From Mesorhizobium sp. YIM 152430 (GTDB taxonomy: Bacteria; Pseudomonadota; Alphaproteobacteria; Rhizobiales; Rhizobiaceae): a stretch of 64,000 nucleotides of DNA. A model generated the notes under the pieces. It saw only the letters and a list, made by a program, of their open reading frames with translations, did no database searches and had not been told where the DNA came from. Positions within the stretch are counted from its first letter, which is position 1; each line of letters begins with the position of its first letter. The position numbers were made by a program, and so were the translations under genes. Location: the NCBI RefSeq assembly GCF_029210365.1, contig NZ_JARGES010000027.1:186001-250000 (forward strand). Direction: 5' to 3'. Below are positions 1-9,639 of this stretch, piece after piece.

Positions 1-859
1 GATCGGCCTCGCTCGCCCAGTGCGCGCGACAATTGCGCTCGTAGGGGCCGAGATTCATGCCGGTCTTTTCCTGCCGCAGGTAATAGGAGGAATCGACGTC
101 GCGCAGCAGCGGCAGCTTGCGCCCGGCCTCCTTCGACCATGCGGCGAGTTCGGGGATTTCCTCGAACAGGATGTATTGATGGCTCATCACCATCATCGGC
201 ACGTCGCGGCCGAACATGCGGCCGACTTCGCCAGCGCGATAGCCGGCGGCGTTGACGACGAATTCGCAGGCGATCTCGCCTTTCGCCGTTTCGATCTTCC
301 ATAGGCCGTTCTCTCGGCGAACGCCGGTAACGGGGCAGAAACGGGCGATCTTCGCGCCCCTATCGCGCGCGCCTTTCGCCAATGCCTGCGTCAGTTGCGC
401 GGGATCGATGTCGCCGTCGTTGGGATCGTAGAGCGCGCCTTTCAGATCATGGGTTTCGAGGAAGGGATAGCGCGCCTTCAGTTCATCGAGCCCGAGAATG
501 TCGATCTCCATCCCCTGATGGCGGCCCATCGATTTGACGCGCGCGAATTCCTGCATCCTCTCCTTCGTGTGGGCGAGGCGCACCGAGCCGGTGACGTGGT
601 AGTTCATCGGATAGCCGACTTCCTCGGCCAGACCACGATAAAGCTGCGCCGAATAGCGCTGCATGTTCATCACCGACCAGGACGAGGAGAAGGTGGGAAC
701 GTTGCCGGCGGCGTGCCAGGTGGAGCCGGATGTGAGTTCGTTCTTCTCCAGAAGCACGCAGTCGGTCCAGCCGGCTTTCGCCAAATGAAAGAGCGCGGAA
801 ACGCCGACGGCGCCGCCGCCGATGATCACCACACGCGCCTGACCTGGCAATTCGCTCAT
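1..859 (-). CDS. FAD-dependent oxidoreductase, dimethylglycine/sarcosine dehydrogenase-like (partial)
   Basis: The gene reads leftward from ATG at 857-859 and runs off the left edge, so only the N-terminal ~286 residues are present. They begin MSELPGQARVVIIGGGAVGV, a Rossmann FAD motif (GGGAVG near residues 14-19), followed by the TSGSTWHAAG motif. In the dimethylglycine dehydrogenase family the His of this motif carries covalent FAD. A DAO fold fills the visible part. A C-terminal GcvT folate domain is expected beyond the edge, as in the paralogue at 7108-9627, but is not seen. It probably oxidises an N-methyl or related amine and passes the one-carbon unit to tetrahydrofolate; the substrate is not determined. 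It is divergent from the nitroreductase at 1035. Confidence 0.85.
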   Translation of the reverse strand, partial: MSELPGQARVVIIGGGAVGVSALFHLAKAGWTDCVLLEKNELTSGSTWHAAGNVPTFSSSWSVMNMQRYSAQLYRGLAEEVGYPMNYHVTGSVRLAHTKERMQEFARVKSMGRHQGMEIDILGLDELKARYPFLETHDLKGALYDPNDGDIDPAQLTQALAKGARDRGAKIARFCPVTGVRRENGLWKIETAKGEIACEFVVNAAGYRAGEVGRMFGRDVPMMVMSHQYILFEEIPELAAWSKEAGRKLPLLRDVDSSYYLRQEKTGMNLGPYERNCRAHWASEAD

Positions 860-1034
860 CGTCTCCCCCTTTTTGACGGAAGGGTGCAAGGGGCGGTGGA
901 AAAGGCAACAGCTTTCGTCATGCTGGCTCAAAGGATTTGCGCCCTGGCATGGCATGGCCTATGCGGGGCACGCAACCCCGGCGAACCGGGCGCGTCCGCG
1001 GTTGAGTCGCGCCCTGCAACGCAAGGAATCTCGG

Positions 1035-1745
1035 ATGCTGGCTCCGGACATGAAGACTTCCGTCATCGATGAATCCGCAATCGTCGACGAGGCGATCAAT
1101 TCGCGCAAATCGGTGCGTGCCTTTCTGCCGACGCCGGTCGACGAGCAGACGATCCGCGACATTCTCGAAATCGCCGCGCGCGCGCCGTCGGGAACGAACA
1201 TGCAGCCCTGGAAGGTCTATGTCGTAACCGGCGCGAAAAAGCAGGCCGTGACCGATGCGATCCTGAATTCGGGAATCCGGGCCGAAAAGATCGCCTGGGA
1301 CGAATACAAATATTATCCCGACCAGTTCTTCGAACCCTATCTGTCGCGGCGGCGCGCCGTCGGTTTCGCGCTCTACAGCCTGCTCGGGATCGGCAAGCGC
1401 GAGGTGGAGCGGATGCGTGCGCAGCACGACCGCAATTTCTCGTTCTTCGATGCGCCTGTCGGCATGATCTTTACCATCGACAGGCGGCTGAACATGGGGT
1501 CGTGGATCGACCACGGCATGTTCCTGCAATCGATCATGATCGCGGCGCGGGGCCGGGGACTGCATACCTGCCCGCAGGCAGCCTTCGCACCCTATCACCG
1601 CCAGATACGGCCGCTGCTCGACATTCCCGAAGAGGAAATCATCGTCTGCGGCATGGCGCTGGGGTTCGAGGACGAAACGAAGCCGGAAAATACGCTGCGG
1701 TCGGAGCGGGCGCCGTTGGAGGAGTTCGTTTCGTTCGTGCGGTGA
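1035..1745 (+). CDS. nitroreductase family FMN oxidoreductase
   Basis: A 236-residue protein of the nitroreductase fold, which uses FMN and NAD(P)H to reduce nitro groups, quinones or flavins. The motifs RKSVRAFLPTPV near the N-terminus (phosphate-binding Arg/Ser) and ARAPSGTNMQPW (FMN-site loop) are diagnostic. The C-terminal CGMALGFED segment matches the family end. ATG 1035 is chosen because AAGGA at 1023-1027 lies seven bases upstream; the longer open frame to 873 has no comparable site. It sits between two methylated-amine flavoprotein operons and converges on soxG, but a role in amine catabolism is only suggested by position. The physiological substrate is unknown. Confidence 0.85.
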   Translation: MLAPDMKTSVIDESAIVDEAINSRKSVRAFLPTPVDEQTIRDILEIAARAPSGTNMQPWKVYVVTGAKKQAVTDAILNSGIRAEKIAWDEYKYYPDQFFEPYLSRRRAVGFALYSLLGIGKREVERMRAQHDRNFSFFDAPVGMIFTIDRRLNMGSWIDHGMFLQSIMIAARGRGLHTCPQAAFAPYHRQIRPLLDIPEEEIIVCGMALGFEDETKPENTLRSERAPLEEFVSFVR

Positions 1746-1789
1746 GGGCTCCCGTTGAGAATTGGCGCTGTTCTGGACGAAAAAGCGAA

Positions 1790-2377
1790 TTATTCGACCG
1801 TATAGCCGAATTCTTCCGCGCTGGCGCAGATGAGGTGCCAGAAGGAGCGTGCGAAGGAGCGGTAGACATAGAGTTCGAAGCGGTCGGCACCGGTGCGCTG
1901 GAGCAGCGTGAAGACGTCGTGGTGCGCGGTGGATTTCGCTTGGCCGACGGGGAAGGCGTCGATCGCGAAATCGAGTGCGAAGAGCTTCGACAGCACCCGC
2001 TCCGCCTTTTCGCCTTCGATGGAGATGGCCGTGCGGCCATGCGACAGATCGCAGACCGTGCCCAGATCGGTGCCGATCTTCTCGCGCAGGGTTTCACCGA
2101 TGCCTTCGATCTGATCGACGACGAGCCAGCGGCCGGGGGCGAAGCCGAAGGCCGAGCGGTTTTCCTCCGCATGTCCCGTTCCCGGCGCTTGAGCGAGGCT
2201 GAAACCCGTCGCATCCCTGATCGCCGCGCGCATCGCATCCTCCCGGCCGGGCCATGCGGCGAGTTGGACGATGGAGCCGGGCCGGGTTTCGCAAAGCGTG
2301 ACGGCCGAGCCGCCGTCGCGGTCGCCATGGGCGCCCCGGCGATAGACGGGTTCGAGCGGCGAGACGATATCAGCCAT
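1790..2377 (-). CDS. soxG: sarcosine oxidase gamma subunit
   Basis: The smallest conserved non-zinc subunit of heterotetrameric sarcosine oxidase, 195 residues, the usual length for SoxG. It resembles the folate-binding GcvT fold. The recognisable core is the segment from GSIVQLAAWPGRE through the DLSHGRTAISIEG stretch to the C-terminal FELYVYRSFARSFWHLI block. It is the last gene of the leftward soxBDAG operon and its ATG overlaps the soxA stop by eight bases, which indicates translational coupling. The gamma subunit has no known catalytic centre and helps assemble the alpha/beta complex in the cytoplasm. It ends 44 bases from the convergent nitroreductase gene. Confidence 0.92.
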   Translation of the reverse strand: MADIVSPLEPVYRRGAHGDRDGGSAVTLCETRPGSIVQLAAWPGREDAMRAAIRDATGFSLAQAPGTGHAEENRSAFGFAPGRWLVVDQIEGIGETLREKIGTDLGTVCDLSHGRTAISIEGEKAERVLSKLFALDFAIDAFPVGQAKSTAHHDVFTLLQRTGADRFELYVYRSFARSFWHLICASAEEFGYTVE

Positions 2378-5318
2378 GCATACGGCTCCCTTCCGGATCG
2401 AAGAAGTGGTGGCTGACGATCTCGACCGGGCCGAATCGGTTGCGAACGGGGTCGGAAACGTAGGCGCGCTGGCCGTGACGGGCCTTGCCGCCCTTGACGA
2501 TGGCGAGTGCGATATATTTGCCGAGTGCTGGCGAGAAGCAGAAGGCGGTGATATGGCCTATGGACCCGCGCGGCTCTTCGCCGAGCCTTTCGACGATATG
2601 CGCGCCGCCGTTGAGTGGCCGGTCGTCGAGCGCGACGATGCCGACCAGCCTGATCCGGTCGGCGGCGAGGAGACCTTCGCGGTCGACCATCGCCGAGCCG
2701 ACATAGGGCTTCTTCTTCGACAGCATCCAGTCGAGATAAAGGTCGCGTGGGCTCGTGCGCCCGTCGATCTCTGCACCGGTGACATGGCCCTTTTCGATGC
2801 GCAGCGTGCCGAGCGCTTCGAGTCCGTAGGGGACGATCTCGAAGGTGCGGCCGGCCGCCATCAGCGCGTCCCAGACATGCTGGCCGTGGCCGGCGCCGCA
2901 ATAGACCTCGTAGGCGAGTTCGCCGGAGAAGGAGAGGCGGCAGATCGTGACGGGCGCGCCGCCGATTTCGCCCCTGACGATGCCCATGAAGGGAAGCGCG
3001 TCGTTGTCGACGCGGGTTCCATCGACGCAGGATTCGAGCACATGCCGCGCATTCGGCCCGGCGACGGCCGCGCCCGCCCATTGATCGGTGACCGATGTGA
3101 CGTGGACGCGCAGCTCCGGCCAGACGCAGTCGAGATAATATTCCAGATGCTGCATGACCTTGCCGGCATTGGCCGTGGTGGTGGTCATCAGGAAATCGTG
3201 CTCGCCGAGACGCCATGTCGTGCCGTCGTCGAAGGCGATGCCTTCCTCGCGCAGCATCAGGCCGTAGCGCGCCTTGTTGACGGGGAGCGTGGAGAACATG
3301 TTGGTGTAGACGCGGTCGAGGAATTCGGCCGCGTCCGGCCCCTGGACGGCGATCTTGCCGAGCGTCGACACGTCGACGATGCCGACGGTCTCGCGCACGG
3401 CCCTGGCCTCGCGCACATAAGCCTGCTCGACCGTTTCGCCGCCGGTGCCGTAGATCATCGGGCGATGCCAGAGCCCGGCGGCATACATCTTCGCACCACG
3501 GGCGACGTGCCAGTCATGCATCGGCGTCAGGCGTTCGGGCTTGAAATGCCCGTGACGGTCAGCCGCAAGCGCGCCGAGCGAGACGCCGGAGAAGGGCGGG
3601 CGGAACCGCGTCGTGCCGACTTGAGATATGGGCAGACCGCGCGCGGCGGCCATGATCGCAAGGCCGGGCACGTTGGACGACTTGCCCTGATCCGTCGCCA
3701 TGCCGAGCGTGGTGTAGCGCTTCAGATGCTCGACCGACCGGAAGCCCTCGCGATGCGCAAGGCGGATGTCGGAGGCGGTGACGTCGTGCTGGAGATCGAC
3801 GAACGCCTTGGCCGATTTCCTGCCAGAGGGACGGATTTCGAAGACCGGCGCAGGGTCGTATTCGATTTCGGGTTCGTTGACGGCGATGTCGTCGCCGAGC
3901 GCGGCGGCGGTGGAGAATGCGCCTGTGAAGGCGCCGGCGCCGGTCCAGCGCTGGGTAGGGGCAGGCGGCAGGAAGGCTTGCAGCGCCTCGTCCCATTGCG
4001 GCGCGTGGCCGGCCTGGCTGGCAAGGTGGATCGCCGGCGACCAGCCGCCCGAGACGGCGAGGCAATCGACGACGAAGGCGCGCGTGCCGCCTTCTCTTAT
4101 TTTGCCGTCGGCGAAGGGCTGGACCTCGATCTCGCGCAGGCGCCGTGCGCCGGACGTGTTAGTGACCGCGTAGCCGAGGAGAAGTTCGCCGCCGGCCTCG
4201 CGGGCGAGTTCGCGCGCCGCAACCGAGACGCCGGCGCGCACGTCGATGATGACGGCGATCTCGGCGCCGGCGTCCTTCAGCGAAAGGGCGGCTTCGTAGG
4301 CGGAATCGTTGTTGGCGAAGATTGCGATCCGTTCGCCCGGCAGGACGCCATATTCGGTGGCATAGCGGGCTGCCGCGGAGGCGAGCATGATGCCCGGCCG
4401 GTCGTTGCCCGGAAAGACGATCGGGCGCTCGAAGGCGCCGGTGGCCAGCACGACGTCCTTCGCGCGGATGGTCCAGTGGCGATGGCGCGGTTCGCCGATG
4501 GCGGCGTGAGCCTTGTGGTCGCAAACGCGTTCGAGCGCGCCGAGCGCGTTGTCGTCGTAATAGCCCCAGACGGTGGTTCGGGGCAGCAGGGTGACGTTGG
4601 GCAGGGCGGCAAGCTCGGCGAGCGTGGAGGCGACCCAGTCGTCGGCGGGGCGGCCGTCGATGGCGGCCGATTTCCAGCGCAGCGTGCCGCCGAGTTCCGG
4701 TTCCTGCTCGGCGAGGAAGACCTTTTTGCCATCGGCGGCGGCGTCCCTGGCGGCCGTCAGCCCTGCCGGACCGGAGCCGACGACGAGCACGTCGCAAAAG
4801 CCGTACATCTTCTCGTAGCGGTCGGTGTCGGGCTCATGGCCGGCGCGGCCGAGGCCGGCGGCGCGGCGGATGAAATGCTCGCAGAACATCCAGAAGCGCG
4901 TGCCCTTCAGCGGGCCGGCGACCGGGCCCATGAAGGTCTTGTAGTAGAAGCCGGCCGCAAAGAGGTTGCCGGCAAGGCCGTTCGCCGCGCCGATGTCGAA
5001 GGCGAGCGAGGGAAAGCGGTTCTGGCTTTCGACGGTGAGGCCGTCATAGAGCTCGATCTGCGTTGCCGGGACGTTGGGCTCGCGCAGATTGCCCTTGATC
5101 ACCGTGACGAGCGCGTTCGGCTCGTCGATGCCGGCGGAAAAGACGCCGCGCGGGCGATGATACTTGAACGAGCGGCCAATGAGCGAGATGCCGTTGGCGA
5201 GCAGGGCCGAGGCGAGCGTGTCGCCGGCATGGCCGGTCATCGCGGTGCCGTCGAAGGTGAAGCGCAGCGTCGTCGACCGATCGATGCGGCCGCCATTATG
5301 GGCGCGGCGCGGGCTCAT
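2370..5318 (-). CDS. soxA: sarcosine oxidase alpha subunit
   Basis: The 982-residue alpha subunit of cytoplasmic heterotetrameric sarcosine oxidase. The enzyme oxidatively demethylates sarcosine to glycine and hydrogen peroxide and, with tetrahydrofolate, yields 5,10-methylene-THF. The N-terminal ~100 residues form the Fer2-like domain (FDGTAMTGHAGDTLASALLA). Next comes a dinucleotide-binding domain that carries NAD+ in known enzymes (DVLVVGSGPAGLTAARDAAA near residue 176). The C-terminal ~380 residues are a GcvT aminomethyltransferase domain that binds folate. The start codon overlaps the soxD stop as ATGA and the stop overlaps soxG. Length and domain order match the family fully. Confidence 0.96.
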   Translation of the reverse strand: MSPRRAHNGGRIDRSTTLRFTFDGTAMTGHAGDTLASALLANGISLIGRSFKYHRPRGVFSAGIDEPNALVTVIKGNLREPNVPATQIELYDGLTVESQNRFPSLAFDIGAANGLAGNLFAAGFYYKTFMGPVAGPLKGTRFWMFCEHFIRRAAGLGRAGHEPDTDRYEKMYGFCDVLVVGSGPAGLTAARDAAADGKKVFLAEQEPELGGTLRWKSAAIDGRPADDWVASTLAELAALPNVTLLPRTTVWGYYDDNALGALERVCDHKAHAAIGEPRHRHWTIRAKDVVLATGAFERPIVFPGNDRPGIMLASAAARYATEYGVLPGERIAIFANNDSAYEAALSLKDAGAEIAVIIDVRAGVSVAARELAREAGGELLLGYAVTNTSGARRLREIEVQPFADGKIREGGTRAFVVDCLAVSGGWSPAIHLASQAGHAPQWDEALQAFLPPAPTQRWTGAGAFTGAFSTAAALGDDIAVNEPEIEYDPAPVFEIRPSGRKSAKAFVDLQHDVTASDIRLAHREGFRSVEHLKRYTTLGMATDQGKSSNVPGLAIMAAARGLPISQVGTTRFRPPFSGVSLGALAADRHGHFKPERLTPMHDWHVARGAKMYAAGLWHRPMIYGTGGETVEQAYVREARAVRETVGIVDVSTLGKIAVQGPDAAEFLDRVYTNMFSTLPVNKARYGLMLREEGIAFDDGTTWRLGEHDFLMTTTTANAGKVMQHLEYYLDCVWPELRVHVTSVTDQWAGAAVAGPNARHVLESCVDGTRVDNDALPFMGIVRGEIGGAPVTICRLSFSGELAYEVYCGAGHGQHVWDALMAAGRTFEIVPYGLEALGTLRIEKGHVTGAEIDGRTSPRDLYLDWMLSKKKPYVGSAMVDREGLLAADRIRLVGIVALDDRPLNGGAHIVERLGEEPRGSIGHITAFCFSPALGKYIALAIVKGGKARHGQRAYVSDPVRNRFGPVEIVSHHFFDPEGSRMHG

Positions 5319-5578
5319 TTCGCGGTCTCGCGGGCGAAGGCGACGGACTTGATCTCATGCGTGAGCGTCGAGCGGATAACGACGAGATGCGCGCGGCAGC
5401 CGCCGGAATGCTGCCAGAATTCGCGATGGTCGCCGGCCGTGTTCACGCGCTCATAGACATAGGCGTTCCACGCCGACTGGTCGTTCGACATCGGGTTCGG
5501 CCGCGTGCGGTTGGCATCGCCCTGATAGGTGAATTCGGACAGGTCGCGGGGGCCGCAATAGGGGCAGGCGATCAGCAT
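5315..5578 (-). CDS. soxD: sarcosine oxidase delta subunit (zinc-binding)
   Basis: An 87-residue protein beginning MLIACPYCGPRDLSEF. Cys5 and Cys8, with His57 and Cys61 in the WQHSGGCR motif, match the four zinc ligands known in the delta subunit. The subunit holds zinc and stabilises the alpha/beta/gamma/delta heterotetramer. It lies between soxB and soxA, the normal soxBDAG order, ten bases after the soxB stop and overlapping soxA by ATGA. Nothing is unusual. Confidence 0.95.
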   Translation of the reverse strand: MLIACPYCGPRDLSEFTYQGDANRTRPNPMSNDQSAWNAYVYERVNTAGDHREFWQHSGGCRAHLVVIRSTLTHEIKSVAFARETAK

Positions 5579-5588
5579 GGGCGCACTT

Positions 5589-6848
5589 TCAATGCCATTT
5601 GGGCGTGGCGCCCTGGCCTTTTTCGTCGATCAGGATGCCGCGGGCGAAGCGGTCGAGCGTGAAGGCGGCGTTGAGCGGGTGGGCTTCACCCCGCGCGATG
5701 GTGTGCGCGAAGCACCAGCCGGAGGCAGGCGTCGCCTTGAAGCCGCCATAGCACCAGCCGCAGTTCAGGAACATCCCGGGGAGGGGCCCCGGCGTGATGA
5801 TCGGCGAGCCGTCCATCGACATGTCCATGACGCCGCCCCATGAGCGCAGGAGCCGCACGCGCGCGAGGTTGGGGAACATGGCGAGAAGCTCGCTCATGAC
5901 TTCTTCCACCAGCGGCAGGTTTCCGCGCTGGGCGTAGGTGTTGTAGCCGTCGAGATCGCCGCCGAAGACGAGGCCGCCCTTGTCGGATTGCGAGACGTAG
6001 AGATGGCCGCCGCCGAAGGTGACGACCTGATTGATGAGGGGCTTGAGCGATTCGGAGACGAAGGCCTGGAGGACGTGGCTCTCGATCGGCAGATTGTCGA
6101 TGCCGGCGAGCTTCATGACGCGGCCGGTGGAGCCGGCGACGGCGACGGCGACCTTCTTGGCGCGGATTTCGCCGCGCGTGGTGGTGACGCCGACGACGCG
6201 CTCGCCCTCGCGCAGGAAGCCGGTGACCTCGCAATTCTCGAGGATGTCGACGCCGCGACGGTCGGCGCCGCGCGCATAGCCCCACGCGACGGCATCGTGG
6301 CGGGCGGTGCCGGCGCGCGGTTGCAGGAGCCCGCCGAGGACGGGGAAGCGCGCGGATGCCGACATGTCAAGGCCGGGCACCATGCGCGCGACTTCCTCGC
6401 GGCCGAGAAGGACGGCGTCGCCGCCTTCGTGGCGCATCGCGTTGCCGCGCCGCGCGTGCTCGTCCATCTGCGCCGGCGTGTGGGCGAGGTTGAGGACGCC
6501 GCGCTGCGAAAACATGACGTTGTAGTTGAGATCGTGGGAGAGGTTCTCCCACAGCTTCATCGAATGCTCGTAGAAGCGGATATTGTCCGGCAGGAGGTAG
6601 TTGGAGCGGACGATGGTGGTGTTGCGGCCGACATTGCCAGAGCCGAGATAGCCCTTTTCGAGCACCGCGACATTGGTGATGCCGTGCTCCTTGGCGAGGT
6701 AGTAGGCGGTCGACAGGCCGTGTCCGCCGCCGCCGATGACGATGACGTCATAGGAGGGGCGCGGGTCCGGCTTGCGCCAGGCCGGTTTCCAGTCCTCGTT
6801 TCCGGAAAGGGCGTTCCTCAGGAGGGAAAGGAACGAGTATTCGGCCAT
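5589..6848 (-). CDS. soxB: sarcosine oxidase beta subunit
   Basis: The 419-residue catalytic beta subunit, which carries non-covalent FAD and covalent FMN in characterised enzymes. The Rossmann motif YDVIVIGGGGHGLSTAYYLA starts at about residue 33. His184 in the TARHDAVAWG motif corresponds to the FMN-linked histidine (His173 in studied enzymes). The C-terminal NCGWCYGGFKATPASGWCFA block is strongly conserved. It is the first gene of the leftward soxBDAG operon and is divergent from the dimethylglycine-type flavoprotein at 7108 across 259 bases that must hold both promoters. Regulation by the nearby GlxA-type regulator is inferred, not shown. Confidence 0.96.
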   Translation of the reverse strand: MAEYSFLSLLRNALSGNEDWKPAWRKPDPRPSYDVIVIGGGGHGLSTAYYLAKEHGITNVAVLEKGYLGSGNVGRNTTIVRSNYLLPDNIRFYEHSMKLWENLSHDLNYNVMFSQRGVLNLAHTPAQMDEHARRGNAMRHEGGDAVLLGREEVARMVPGLDMSASARFPVLGGLLQPRAGTARHDAVAWGYARGADRRGVDILENCEVTGFLREGERVVGVTTTRGEIRAKKVAVAVAGSTGRVMKLAGIDNLPIESHVLQAFVSESLKPLINQVVTFGGGHLYVSQSDKGGLVFGGDLDGYNTYAQRGNLPLVEEVMSELLAMFPNLARVRLLRSWGGVMDMSMDGSPIITPGPLPGMFLNCGWCYGGFKATPASGWCFAHTIARGEAHPLNAAFTLDRFARGILIDEKGQGATPKWH

Positions 6849-7107
6849 GCGGGTCCCCGCTCAGGATGAAGCGTTGCGACTGGGGACGGTATAGATCACG
6901 CCCGCCGGCCAACGCAAATAAAGCGCCATCGGCTTTCGCTATGCCGACCTTTGGCAATTCGAGATCGCCTGCGTCGCGGGGCGTTTCCGCGATGTCGCAA
7001 ACAGGCCTGAAACCGGCTTTGGCGCCATCCTATTGTCCGCGAAATTCGATGCAGTCCGCACGATGAAAGATGCGCTGCCAATCACTTGTTCGGGGAGCAA
7101 TCGGGAC
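6849..7107. promoter_or_regulatory. divergent promoter region between soxBDAG and the DMGDH-like gene
   Basis: This 259-base non-coding interval separates two divergent amine-catabolism units and must contain promoters for both. I could not place a convincing -35/-10 pair on either strand. A ribosome binding site GGGGAG at 7092-7097 serves the rightward gene. AraC-type activator sites are expected here from the context but no clear repeated half-site was recognised. Confidence 0.4.
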
Positions 7108-9627
7108 ATGAAAGACAAAGCGCGTGCGGTCGTCATCGGCGGAGGCGTGGTCGGCGTCTCGACGCTCTACCATCTGGCGAAGAAGGGCTGGTCGGACGTC
7201 GTCCTGATCGAGCGCAAGGAATTGACCTCTGGCTCGACCTGGCACGCGGCGGGCCTCTTGCCGCTCTTCAACATGAGCTATTCGGTCGGCCAGATTCACC
7301 GCTATTCGGTGAAGTTCTATCAGGAGCTCCAGAAAGAGACCGGCATGAATGTCGGCTTCTCCCAGGTGACCAACATCCGCCTTGCCCGCACCAGGGACCG
7401 CTGGGACGAATACATGTATTACGCCGGCGTCGCCGAGACGCTGGGCATTCCCGTCAATGTGCTGACGCCCGAACAGGTCAAGGAAATCTGGCCGCTGTGC
7501 GAGACCGACGGGCTTCTCGGCGCGATCCAGCATCCCGACGACGGCTACATCCAGCCGGCCGATCTGACGCAGGCGCTGGCCAAGGGCGCGCGCGACCGCG
7601 GCGCCACGATCTACCGCAACACCACCGTTACGGCGATAGAGCAGACCTCCGACGGCAAGTGGCTGGTGAAGACCGACAAGGGCGACATCGAGGCCGAGCA
7701 CATCGTCTCGGCGACCGGAAATTTCGCGCGCAAGACGGGCGAAATGGTCGGGCTCAACGTGCCGGTCATTCCGGTCGAGCACCAATACATCGTAACCGAG
7801 CCGCATCCGGCGATCGTCGAGCGCAGGAAAAAGGGCTTGCCGGAAATGGGCGTGCTGCGCGAGAGCGACTCGTCCTGGTACATGCGCGAGGAAAATGGCG
7901 GGCTGCTGCTCGGGCCCTACGAGCACGGAGCTCCGGTCTGCTATGTCGACGGTCCGTCGGACGATTCCGAATACGAGCTCTTCCAGGAAGATCTCGAGCG
8001 GCTGATGCCGCATATCGAAACGGCGATTGCGCGCGTCCCGGCCTTTGGCGAAGTCGGTATCAAGAAGGTCTATAACGGCGCCATCGCCTACACGCCGGAC
8101 GGCTCGCCGATCATCGGCCCCGCGCCGGGCTTGAAGAATTTCTGGCTGAACGAGGGCCATTCCTTCGGCGTGACGGCGGCCGGCGGCGCCGGCTGGCAGT
8201 TGGCCGAATGGATTGTCGACGGCGAGCCGACCATCGACATGATGGGCGTCGATCCGCGCCGCTTCGGCCCCTACGCGACCGAGGGCTACCTGAAGGCGAA
8301 GAACGAGGAAGCCTATGCCAACGTCTTCACCATGCACTATCCCGACGAGGAGCGGGCGGCCGCCCGTCCGCTCAAGACGACGCCGGTCTATTCGCGGCTG
8401 AAGGAGATGGGCGCGGTGTTCGGCTCGGTCTATGGCTGGGAGCGCGCCAACTGGTTCGCGCCGGAAGGCTACGAGGTGCCGGCGGCGGAGCTTGGCGTCG
8501 GCGCGGACGTGCTGACCAGCCACAACCACGCGCCGGCGTTGGAAGACGGCCGGATCGTCGAGCGCTGGTCGTTCCGCCGATCCAACTATTTCGATCATGT
8601 CGGCGCCGAAGTGAAGAACGTTCACGAGAATGTCGGCGTGCTCGACATGTCGGCCTTCGCCAAGATGGAAGTGTCGGGGCCGGGCGCGCGCGCCTGGTTG
8701 GACTCGATCCTCGCCAACCGCATCCCCAAGAAGCGCGGCCGCATCGCGCTGACGCATCTTTTGACGAAGGCGGGCGGCGTGAAGAGCGAGTTCACGGTCT
8801 ATGAGTGGAAGCCGGGCCGGTTCTACCTCGTCTCGGCCGGCGCCTACGAGGCGCACGACCATGACGTCCTCGCCAAGCTGGCGCCGACCGATGGCTCGGT
8901 CGTTCTCCAGCCGATCACGCAGATGTATGGCGTGCTGGTGCTGGCCGGCCCGAAGAGCCGCGACGTCATGAAGAAGCTTACCCGCACCAGCCTGACGAAT
9001 GCCGACTTTCCATGGCTGTCGGGCAAGGAGATCGCGATCGGGACGGGAACGGCCCATGCGCTGCGCGTCAATTTCGTCGGTGAACTCGGCTGGGAACTGC
9101 ATCATCCGATCGAGCAGCAGAACGCGATCTTCGATGCGCTGATGGAGGCGGGCGCCGAATTCGGCATCAAGCCGTTCGGCATCCGGGCGATGACGGCGAT
9201 GGCCATCGAAAAGAGCTATCGCCTGATCCCGCGCGAGCTTTCGATCGAATATTCCGCCTGGGAAAGCGGGCTCGACCGTTTCGTCCATCCCGACAAGGGC
9301 GACTTCATCGGCCGCGACGCGCTGGTGAAGCTCAAGGAGACGGGCGCGAGCTGGAATTTTGTCACGATCGAAGTCCACGGCGTCACCGATGCAGACGCGC
9401 GCGGCAACGAGGCGATTCACAAGGATGGCACGCTTGTCGGCCGCGCGACTCATGGCGGCTATGGCTGGCGCATCGGCAAGAGCATCGCTCTGGCGATGGT
9501 AAAGCCGGAATTTGCCGGCGAGGGGACGGAACTGGAAATCCAGATCCTCGGCAAGAAGCACAAGGCGACGGTGATAGCCGAAAGCCCGTTCGACGCCGAA
9601 AACGCGGCGCTGCGCGCGGATGGGTGA
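7108..9627 (+). CDS. FAD-dependent oxidoreductase with GcvT domain (dimethylglycine/sarcosine dehydrogenase family)
   Basis: An 839-residue cytoplasmic flavoprotein with an N-terminal DAO/FAD domain (AVVIGGGVVGVSTLYHLA at residues 8-25), a central FAO domain and a C-terminal GcvT tetrahydrofolate domain (roughly residues 480-835). The motif TSGSTWHAAGLLPL contains the histidine that is flavinylated in dimethylglycine dehydrogenase. The architecture and length match dimethylglycine or sarcosine dehydrogenases, which pass the oxidised methyl group to THF. ATG 7108 is preferred because GGGGAG lies ten bases upstream; an upstream in-frame start at 7033 would add residues that do not look coding. 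It resembles the partial gene at 1-859. The exact substrate cannot be told from the sequence. Confidence 0.9.
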   Translation: MKDKARAVVIGGGVVGVSTLYHLAKKGWSDVVLIERKELTSGSTWHAAGLLPLFNMSYSVGQIHRYSVKFYQELQKETGMNVGFSQVTNIRLARTRDRWDEYMYYAGVAETLGIPVNVLTPEQVKEIWPLCETDGLLGAIQHPDDGYIQPADLTQALAKGARDRGATIYRNTTVTAIEQTSDGKWLVKTDKGDIEAEHIVSATGNFARKTGEMVGLNVPVIPVEHQYIVTEPHPAIVERRKKGLPEMGVLRESDSSWYMREENGGLLLGPYEHGAPVCYVDGPSDDSEYELFQEDLERLMPHIETAIARVPAFGEVGIKKVYNGAIAYTPDGSPIIGPAPGLKNFWLNEGHSFGVTAAGGAGWQLAEWIVDGEPTIDMMGVDPRRFGPYATEGYLKAKNEEAYANVFTMHYPDEERAAARPLKTTPVYSRLKEMGAVFGSVYGWERANWFAPEGYEVPAAELGVGADVLTSHNHAPALEDGRIVERWSFRRSNYFDHVGAEVKNVHENVGVLDMSAFAKMEVSGPGARAWLDSILANRIPKKRGRIALTHLLTKAGGVKSEFTVYEWKPGRFYLVSAGAYEAHDHDVLAKLAPTDGSVVLQPITQMYGVLVLAGPKSRDVMKKLTRTSLTNADFPWLSGKEIAIGTGTAHALRVNFVGELGWELHHPIEQQNAIFDALMEAGAEFGIKPFGIRAMTAMAIEKSYRLIPRELSIEYSAWESGLDRFVHPDKGDFIGRDALVKLKETGASWNFVTIEVHGVTDADARGNEAIHKDGTLVGRATHGGYGWRIGKSIALAMVKPEFAGEGTELEIQILGKKHKATVIAESPFDAENAALRADG

Positions 9628-9639
9628 AGGCCAGGTCTG

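Noticed and set aside
2376-5456. A 1026-codon open frame antisense to soxA
   Set aside because: High-GC codon bias leaves the opposite strand open; the soxA frame has full domain matches and the antisense product resembles nothing.
7030-9561. An 843-codon minus-strand frame opposite the DMGDH-like gene
   Set aside because: The plus-strand gene has intact FAD and GcvT domains and a ribosome site; the antisense frame is a compositional shadow.
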